38,319 nt of DNA, taken from NCBI GenBank assembly GCA_003162425.1, contig PMOK01000039.1:38633-76951 (forward strand), given 5' to 3'. This DNA comes from Bryobacterales bacterium. Lineage in GTDB: Bacteria; Acidobacteriota; Terriglobia; Bryobacterales; Bryobacteraceae. Below are positions 33,780 to 38,319 of this stretch, in pieces. A program made the translations under genes and the position numbers. Under the pieces are notes generated by a model. That model saw only the letters and a list, made by a program, of their open reading frames with translations, was not told the origin of the DNA and ran no database searches. The number at the start of each line of letters is the position of its first letter. The first letter of the stretch is position 1.

Positions 33780-34062
33780 GTTACCTGGACGAGAATAAGA
33801 TCTGCACGTCCCATGTTGGGCGCCGGAACCTCACGACTAGAATGTGCATGCGCAGGCTGACCCGTCTTACGAACGCGTTCAGCAAGAAGTGGAGCAACCT
33901 GAAAGTGCCTTAGCGCTTCACTTCGCGTTCTACAACTTTTGCTCTCGCCCAGGCTAAGCGTGTTGCGCAGGCAGGCGGCATATGAGTCTCAAGGGCGCGA
34001 CACCGGCAATGGCGGCGGGGTTGACGGATCGGGTTTGGAATCTTGCCGAGTTGCTGGCATAA
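33780..34062 (+). pseudogene. Decayed IS1-family-like transposase (3' part)
   Basis: The translation in one frame reads YLDENKICTSHV...RRNLTTRMCMRRLTRLTNAFSKKWSNLK then stops (33913). The continuation, ALALHFAFYNFC, is in the next frame, and after a stop-containing insertion the end TPAMAAGLTDRVWNLAELLA is found up to 34062. These are the familiar C-terminal blocks of IS1-like transposases (HVERQNLT-like, RLTNAFSKK, TPAMAAG). The 5' two-thirds with the first catalytic residues is absent. The gene is clearly dead: one frameshift, one stop, one insertion. It marks past insertion activity in this islet. No terminal inverted repeats were identified. Confidence 0.8.
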
Positions 34063-34131
34063 AACAAATGACCTGTCAGTTGTTTTGCGTAAAGCCTTGA
34101 TAGCGCTTGACATCCCGTGTTAATGTAGTAG

Positions 34132-34175
34132 TTGAGAACGGTCGAAGAGTAATGGTACACTACTAAACCGTTCTC
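34132..34175 (+). promoter_or_regulatory. Promoter embedded in a perfect 9-bp inverted repeat
   Basis: GAGAACGGT (34134-34142) and ACCGTTCTC (34167-34175) are perfect complements with 24 bases between them. A -35-like TTGAGA (34132-34137) lies in the left arm. An extended -10, TGGTACACT (34153-34161, hexamer TACACT), follows with an 18-base spacer. The start of transcription, at about 34168, would fall in the right arm. The arrangement is what one expects of a repressor operator. It drives the two small genes that follow. Confidence 0.6.
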
Positions 34176-34192
34176 GTGGAGCTAAATCGACA

Positions 34193-34429
34193 ATGGCACT
34201 AGAGCAGGAACTAGCAACGTACAATGCCAAGCTCCCTGAAATGAAGGAGCATGAGGGCAAGTTCGTTCTGATTCATGGCCCTGACATCATCGACTACTTC
34301 GGAGCCTACGAGGATGCGATCAAGGAGGGGTACGCGAAGTTCAAACTCGAACCGTTCTTGGTTAAGCAGATTCAGTCCGTTGAACAGGTTCACCTTATCT
34401 CGCGCCTACTTGCTCCTTGCCATACCTAA
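34193..34429 (+). CDS. Small DUF5678-like protein, partner of aspartic protease
   Basis: A 78-residue cytoplasmic protein. The stretch EGKFVLIHGPDIIDYFGAYEDAIKEGYAKF looks like DUF5678-type small proteins: two short beta strands and a helix. No catalytic residues are apparent. GGAG lies 11 bases before the ATG. Its last 13 bases overlap the start of the protease gene, so the two are translationally coupled. In my memory this small protein commonly precedes a retropepsin-like gene in bacteria, which suggests a conserved two-gene module, perhaps substrate or inhibitor and protease. The function is unknown. Confidence 0.75.
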   Translation: MALEQELATYNAKLPEMKEHEGKFVLIHGPDIIDYFGAYEDAIKEGYAKFKLEPFLVKQIQSVEQVHLISRLLAPCHT

Positions 34430-34860
34430 CACTCCAAACCAGTGCTGGCGGTCCGTTGCTGGATTGTTTCATAGGCGTCAGCAGTGCGCGCAGGGTGGCC
34501 TTGACTGCCGCACAACAGCCGGTTCCCAGTCCAGTTCAAGTAAGAGCGCTGATCGATACGGGAGCTAGCCATACATGCGTCGACCCCTCGATTATACAGC
34601 CGCTTAATCTGACGCCAAGTGGGAACGTTTCCGTACACACCCCAACAACGGGCGGGACGCCTGCTAATCGGGACCAATACGATATCAGCTTTGTAATTCT
34701 CCACCCGCAACAGCTTAGTCCGTTCGTTCGTTCAACGATGCCCATTATGTGCACCGATCTGCTTGCGCAGGGGATACATGCCCTGATCGGGCGGGACATC
34801 CTCCAGGAATGCTTGTTCACGTACAATGGCGCGACTGGTCTCTTTGTCTTAGCTTACTGA
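34417..34860 (+). CDS. Retropepsin-like aspartic protease
   Basis: A 147-residue single-domain aspartic protease of the retropepsin fold, which must dimerise to form an active site. The catalytic triplet is DTG (47-49) in VRALIDTGASHTCVD. The hydrophobic-hydrophobic-Gly motif LIGRDIL (123-129) follows as expected. An N-terminal strand (PYLTLQTSAGGPLLDCFIG) and the segment HTPTTGG (flap region) complete the fold. There is no signal peptide or transmembrane segment, so it is cytoplasmic. It overlaps the 78-residue gene before it. The substrate is unknown; the partner protein is the first candidate. Confidence 0.85.
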   Translation: MPYLTLQTSAGGPLLDCFIGVSSARRVALTAAQQPVPSPVQVRALIDTGASHTCVDPSIIQPLNLTPSGNVSVHTPTTGGTPANRDQYDISFVILHPQQLSPFVRSTMPIMCTDLLAQGIHALIGRDILQECLFTYNGATGLFVLAY

Positions 34861-34941
34861 CCGTCGTGCTACTACACCGCCTGTCAAGCTTTGCATAAAC
34901 AACCAACACAACCTGACACCACTACCCCTCCCTCCGCTTGG

Positions 34942-34947
34942 TATAAT
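34942..34947 (+). promoter_or_regulatory. Extended -10 promoter for argCB
   Basis: TATAAT is a perfect -10 hexamer and is preceded by TG one base away (TGGTATAAT), giving an extended -10 that needs little -35. CTGACA (34913-34918) is present but 23 bases away, too far. Transcription would start near 34954, leaving a leader of about 22 bases before the argC GTG. No ARG-box-like palindrome was seen. Confidence 0.6.
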
Positions 34948-34975
34948 TATGCAGAGCAACGAATAATTAACCACC

Positions 34976-35983
34976 GTGAAGACACGAATCGGCATCGTCG
35001 GTTTTCGAGGCTACAGTGGCGCGGAACTGATTCGCTTGCTGGACCGGCATCCTGGCGTTGAATCGGTCCTGCTGGAGCATCGCCAGGATTCCGGGGACCC
35101 GCCTCAGCCACTCTCGGCCAAACCTCACGCCCGAATACCGTCGACACCCCAAGCGGTCAAGGCGGAAGGGATCGCGCTGGTCTTCCTTGCGACGCCCGCC
35201 GATGTGTCCATGGAACTTGCGCCTGGAATTCTGGACGCTGGCGCGAAGGTGATCGACTTGAGCGGGGCGTTTCGGTTGCGAGAGCCCGCCGTCTATTCGC
35301 GCTGGTATCAGGAAAAACACACTGCGCCGGAATTGCTGTCGGAAGCCGTCTACGGGCTGCCCGAATTCTGCCGCGATGGGATCGCGGGCGCGCGGTTGAT
35401 CTCGAATCCGGGATGCTATCCCACCGCCGCGAACCTGGCTCTGCAACCATTGGTGGCGGCGGGAGTGATGGACCGCGCTTGCGGGATCGTGTGCGATGCG
35501 AAATCCGGCGTCAGCGGCGCGGGCCGGAAACCGAGTCTCAAAACCAGCTTTTGCGAAGTGACGGAAAACTTCTCGGCCTACTCCGTGCTGGATCATCGGC
35601 ACGTTCCGGAAATCCTGATGGTGTCCGGGATCGAGGAGGCGGAATTGAGTTTCACGGCGCAGTTGCTTCCCATTCACCGCGGAATTTTGGAGACCATTTA
35701 TTTCCGGGCTCACGGCATCACCAGCGCAGAAGAGTTGCTGAACGTTTATAGCCGCAGGTATGCGAAGGAACCTTTCGCCCGCCTCTACCAGCCCGGAACC
35801 ATGCCGGATATACGCGGCGTGGAGCGAACCAACTTTTGCGATATCGGCGTGCGGCTGGATGCGGCTTCGGGGCGCGCTGTCGTAGTGAGCGTGATCGATA
35901 ACCTGGTGAAGGGCGCCGCGGGGCAGGCCGTGCAGAACATGAATCTGGCGCTGGGCTTCGAAGAAACTGAGGCACTCCTTTGA
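34976..35983 (+). CDS. argC: N-acetyl-gamma-glutamyl-phosphate reductase
   Basis: A 335-residue NADPH-dependent dehydrogenase, the third step of arginine synthesis from glutamate. IGIVGFRGYSGAELIRLLDRHP is the Rossmann start. The catalytic Cys is in SNPGCYPTAANLAL, and KSGVSGAGRKPSLKTSFCEV matches the family substrate region, with HRHVPEI later. The GTG start lacks a good Shine-Dalgarno, and the leader is short. Its stop overlaps the TTG start of argB by 4 bases. The gene begins immediately after an accessory islet. Confidence 0.96.
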   Translation: MKTRIGIVGFRGYSGAELIRLLDRHPGVESVLLEHRQDSGDPPQPLSAKPHARIPSTPQAVKAEGIALVFLATPADVSMELAPGILDAGAKVIDLSGAFRLREPAVYSRWYQEKHTAPELLSEAVYGLPEFCRDGIAGARLISNPGCYPTAANLALQPLVAAGVMDRACGIVCDAKSGVSGAGRKPSLKTSFCEVTENFSAYSVLDHRHVPEILMVSGIEEAELSFTAQLLPIHRGILETIYFRAHGITSAEELLNVYSRRYAKEPFARLYQPGTMPDIRGVERTNFCDIGVRLDAASGRAVVVSVIDNLVKGAAGQAVQNMNLALGFEETEALL

Positions 35984-36774
35984 CCACGCTCATCAAAATT
36001 GGCGGCACGTTGCTGGATGCGGTGGAGTCGCGAGAACGGCTGGCGGCTGAAATTGCGCAGGTGGTCGAAGATGGCCTGGAAGCAGTGGTGGTTCACGGCG
36101 GTGGAAAGCAGATGACGCGGTACCTCGCCGAGCGGGGCATCGAGAGCCGGTTCGTAAACGGCTTGCGGGTCACGACAGCCGAAGTGCTGGACGCGGTGCT
36201 CAAAGTATTGGCGGGGTCCGTGAATCAGGAATTGGTGGCGGCGTTCCTGGCGGCGGGCGTGCACGCGGTGGGGCTCAGCGGCATGGACGCGCTGGTAACC
36301 GAAGCCCGCCGGATGAGCGATGAGTTGGGATTTGTGGGCCAGCCAGTGAAATCGGACACGCGGCTGCTGGCCTTGTTGATCGAGAATGGTTACCTGCCGG
36401 TGGTGGCATGCGTTGCGGGCGATCGCGAGGGGCGATTCTACAATGTCAACGCCGATCAGATGGCGGCCTCGATCGCCCAGGCATTTCCAGCGGAGAAACT
36501 AATATTCCTGACGGATGTGGATGGAGTGCGTGGTGCCGAGAATAGCATTCTTCCGGCAATCAGTACTGCCGAATGTAAGCATTTGATTGCGAGCGGAATC
36601 GCGAGCGGCGGGATGCAGGCGAAGCTGGAAGCTGCATCAGGGGCGCTTCAAGCCGGTGTGGGCGAAGTGGTGATCGCGCCCGGTGCGCGGGTTGGGGTGA
36701 TCCAAGCGCTTCTTGCGGGAGAACGAATTGGCACTCGATTGGTATCGGAAGTAGGCGTGTCGAAACACTGCTAG
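35980..36774 (+). CDS. argB: Acetylglutamate kinase
   Basis: A 264-residue amino-acid kinase phosphorylating N-acetylglutamate, the second step of the arginine pathway. IKIGGTLLD carries the ATP-contact Lys; VVHGGGKQMTRYLAERGIESRFVNGLRVTT is the N-acetylglutamate site; NVNADQMAASIAQAFPAEKLIFLTDVDGV is the nucleotide-binding part, and GGMQAKLEAASGAL the conserved C-terminal Lys. No N-terminal helix of the arginine-sensitive hexameric type precedes IKIGG, so the enzyme is likely the arginine-insensitive kind. The TTG start overlaps the argC stop. Confidence 0.95.
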   Translation: MTTLIKIGGTLLDAVESRERLAAEIAQVVEDGLEAVVVHGGGKQMTRYLAERGIESRFVNGLRVTTAEVLDAVLKVLAGSVNQELVAAFLAAGVHAVGLSGMDALVTEARRMSDELGFVGQPVKSDTRLLALLIENGYLPVVACVAGDREGRFYNVNADQMAASIAQAFPAEKLIFLTDVDGVRGAENSILPAISTAECKHLIASGIASGGMQAKLEAASGALQAGVGEVVIAPGARVGVIQALLAGERIGTRLVSEVGVSKHC

Positions 36775-36783
36775 CTTAATGTT

Positions 36784-36807
36784 GGCAGGCGAAAGCGCCT
36801 GCCCCAC
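36784..36807. repeat. Short hairpin repeat, family B, copy 3
   Basis: GGCAGGCG-AAAG-CGCCTGCC (36784-36803) is a perfect 8-bp hairpin followed by CCAC. It starts 9 bases after the argB stop. Copies at 131-150 and 5034-5056 share the core. No T-run follows, so if it ends transcription it does so in a non-canonical way. Confidence 0.7.
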
Positions 36808-36848
36808 GTTGGCGTGCAAGGGTTCACAACCGATTTCTTCAAAGTTTC

Positions 36849-37346
36849 TCAGGGGGCCGGTTTTACAAGCAACGCATCCAGAACGTGGAACAGCGGATCG
36901 AGATCGGAGCTGGTTCCCTTTCCTGATCCCTTGTATTGCATGATTCCTTCGCGATCAAAGACGTAGACGTTTGTGACGTTATCGTGAAAACCGTAGCTGT
37001 GGGCGACGGCGCCCTGCCAATCCAGCAAGACGGGCGAGGCGGGATGCGCAGGGTCTTTCGAGAAGAACTTCTTTTTTACGAATCCGTGAAGTAATCCGGG
37101 AACGGACGCGAGATTGGCCGCGGAAACGCGTTTCAACTGCGGATAATCTTCAGGCTTGTAGCGTGCCCGCAGGGCGCGTGACCATGCATCCATGTAGTTG
37201 CTGCCGGTCCTGTCTCCAACGATCAAAACAACCACGGAGCCATGGAGATCAGAAAGCTGGAACGGGTGATCGTATTGATCGGTGAGGAGAAGTTGACTTG
37301 CCTCGGCCGCGAGCGAAAGCGCGCAGCAGAATATCGCCCTATTCAT
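36849..37346 (-). CDS. Thioredoxin-fold protein without CXXC
   Basis: A 165-residue exported protein with a short signal peptide (NRAIFCCALSLAAEA). LLLTDQYDHPFQLSDLHGSVVVLIVGDRTGSNYMDAW resembles the start of redoxin/YtfJ-like domains, but where a CXXC or peroxidatic Cys would lie there is GDRTGSNY, so it is probably not a thiol oxidoreductase. The rest (SPVLLDWQGAVAHSYGFHDNVTNVYVFDREGIMQYKGSG) fits the thioredoxin fold's second half. The ATG at 37346 overlaps the upstream permease stop by 8 bases, so it is co-expressed with the permease. The function is unknown. Confidence 0.75.
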   Translation of the reverse strand: MNRAIFCCALSLAAEASQLLLTDQYDHPFQLSDLHGSVVVLIVGDRTGSNYMDAWSRALRARYKPEDYPQLKRVSAANLASVPGLLHGFVKKKFFSKDPAHPASPVLLDWQGAVAHSYGFHDNVTNVYVFDREGIMQYKGSGKGTSSDLDPLFHVLDALLVKPAP

Positions 37347-38319
37347 TGCGAAGCGCAGCCATCGGATCGATGCGCGCCGCGCGATGAGCCGGAATGTAGC
37401 CGGCGAGCAGGGCCGACGCCGCCAGCAGCGCGGTCAAAATCACAAATGTCATCAGCTCGACGGAGACTACGTTGTAGAGCGCGTGCGACATGATCTGGGT
37501 CATTGCAATGGCTAGCGAAAGTCCCACGGCCAAGCCGATCGCGGTCAAGCGGGCGGTTTGGGTAAGCACCATTCGTAGAATATCGTCTCGTGTAGCGCCC
37601 AGCGTCATGCGGATGCCGATCTCTTGGGTACGGCGCGCGACGGAGAAAGCTCCGACGGCGTAACACCCCATCACCGCGAGCAACAGCGAGATCGCGGCAT
37701 AAATGCTCATTCTCGCTGCCGCAAATCGAACGCCGGAGGTCTCATCCGATAGGGCCTGCTCCTCGGTGGTAATGTTAGAGACCGCTTGGTTGGGATCCAC
37801 CATCCGGACTTGAGCGCGAACGCTGGAGGCTAATCGCAGAGGATCCTCGGTGGTTCTTACGAGCAATGCCATATAGATATTCGGCCATTGCTGATAGGAA
37901 ACGTAAACGGCCAGCTCCGGATTTCCGAAGAACCAATCCTTCAGGTCACCGCATACTCCGGCCACGGTCAGCCACGGGGAGCCTGGTCCTTTGAGCCGGA
38001 TTCTGCGGCCGATGGGATTCGAGCCGGGCCAATAATGCCGGGCCATGGCTTCACTCACCACTACCACGGGCGGTGCGTTGGGGCCGTCCGCAGCCACGAT
38101 AGATCTGCCTGCGCGCAGGGGAATCCGCATGGTGTGGAAGTAGCCGGGACTGATAGCGCTAATGTTGGGGTGCGGATCGCTGGGGCGCGATTCATGTCCT
38201 TCAATGCTCAACGTTGCCGCGCCGCCAATGTCTCCAGCAGCGGCCGCGGACTCCGCTCCTGGAATAGCATTCAGCCCTTCCAGCACCTGGTCGAAGAAGC
38301 GCGCCATCCGCGCATCGTC
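37339..38319 (-). CDS. FtsX/MacB-like ABC permease, C-terminal part (window edge)
   Basis: The frame is open to the right edge (the codons before the internal Met at 38307 continue DDAR), so at least the N-terminal part is missing. The visible 327 residues hold the end of a MacB-like periplasmic core (ISPGYFHTMRIPLRAGR, VSEAMARHYWPGSNPIGRRI) and a C-terminal FtsX domain with three to four membrane segments (AAISLLLAVMGCYAVGAFSVARRTQEIGIRMTLGATRDDIL). RIDPMAALRNE is the classic end. The style fits the acidobacterial duplicated orphan permease group, which lacks its own ATPase gene next door. It overlaps the thioredoxin-fold gene. Confidence 0.88.
   Translation of the reverse strand, partial: DDARMARFFDQVLEGLNAIPGAESAAAAGDIGGAATLSIEGHESRPSDPHPNISAISPGYFHTMRIPLRAGRSIVAADGPNAPPVVVVSEAMARHYWPGSNPIGRRIRLKGPGSPWLTVAGVCGDLKDWFFGNPELAVYVSYQQWPNIYMALLVRTTEDPLRLASSVRAQVRMVDPNQAVSNITTEEQALSDETSGVRFAAARMSIYAAISLLLAVMGCYAVGAFSVARRTQEIGIRMTLGATRDDILRMVLTQTARLTAIGLAVGLSLAIAMTQIMSHALYNVVSVELMTFVILTALLAASALLAGYIPAHRAARIDPMAALRNE

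Overview
The window looks like a chromosomal segment of an acidobacterium of the Solibacter/Bryobacter type (order Bryobacterales). Two marker families point there: a large secreted protein ending in the Solibacter C-terminal domain (TIGR03437 type, 153-3494), and at the right edge the C-terminal half of an acidobacterial FtsX/MacB-like permease. The DNA is GC-rich overall and its intergenic gaps carry many palindromic dispersed repeats. No rRNA, tRNA or CRISPR array was recognised. These assignments come from reading the sequence and from memory of families; no database search was run.

Layout. 1-5028: repeat-rich edge, secreted BACON-like repeat protein (minus) and a secreted metal-dependent amidohydrolase (plus). 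5291-9876: two tandem TolC-like outer-membrane proteins, a small unknown protein and a GNAT acetyltransferase. 9851-14405: a zinc-ribbon/Ser-Thr kinase/polytopic membrane protein (minus), divergent from a response regulator fused to a PP2C/SpoIIE phosphatase (plus), then a RimJ/RimL-type acetyltransferase (minus). 14531-16635: a VOC/glyoxalase-like protein and an amidohydrolase, overlapping start/stop. 16697-22333: a tight plus-strand housekeeping run: rimO, yacG (57 codons, easily missed), pgpA, an NHL/IPT propeller protein, cinA, and another secreted amidohydrolase that lacks two expected metal ligands and whose two ends lie inside dispersed repeats. 22596-25084: a methyltransferase, a MarR regulator divergent from a decayed methyltransferase gene, and an orphan ModA. 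25309-26420: an operon of free methionine-R-sulfoxide reductase and exported MsrA.

26456-27945 is the most interesting locus: a retron-type reverse transcriptase preceded by a 170-nt stretch with the layout expected of a retron msr-msd RNA (short inverted repeat, two hairpins, a long imperfect hairpin, closing repeat), with a possible -10 element just upstream. No separate effector gene is visible, so any effector function would have to lie in the RT's roughly 130-residue N-terminal extension.

27967-36774 holds arginine biosynthesis genes argD, argC and argB, but argD is separated from argCB by a methyltransferase, an aldehyde dehydrogenase, a tetraheme cytochrome c and an accessory islet (about 32.4-34.9 kb). 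The islet has a membrane protein of unknown function, a decayed IS1-like transposase and a two-gene module: a small DUF5678-like protein overlapping a retropepsin-like aspartic protease, behind a promoter embedded in a perfect 9-bp inverted repeat. The window ends with a thioredoxin-fold protein lacking CXXC and the partial permease (both minus).
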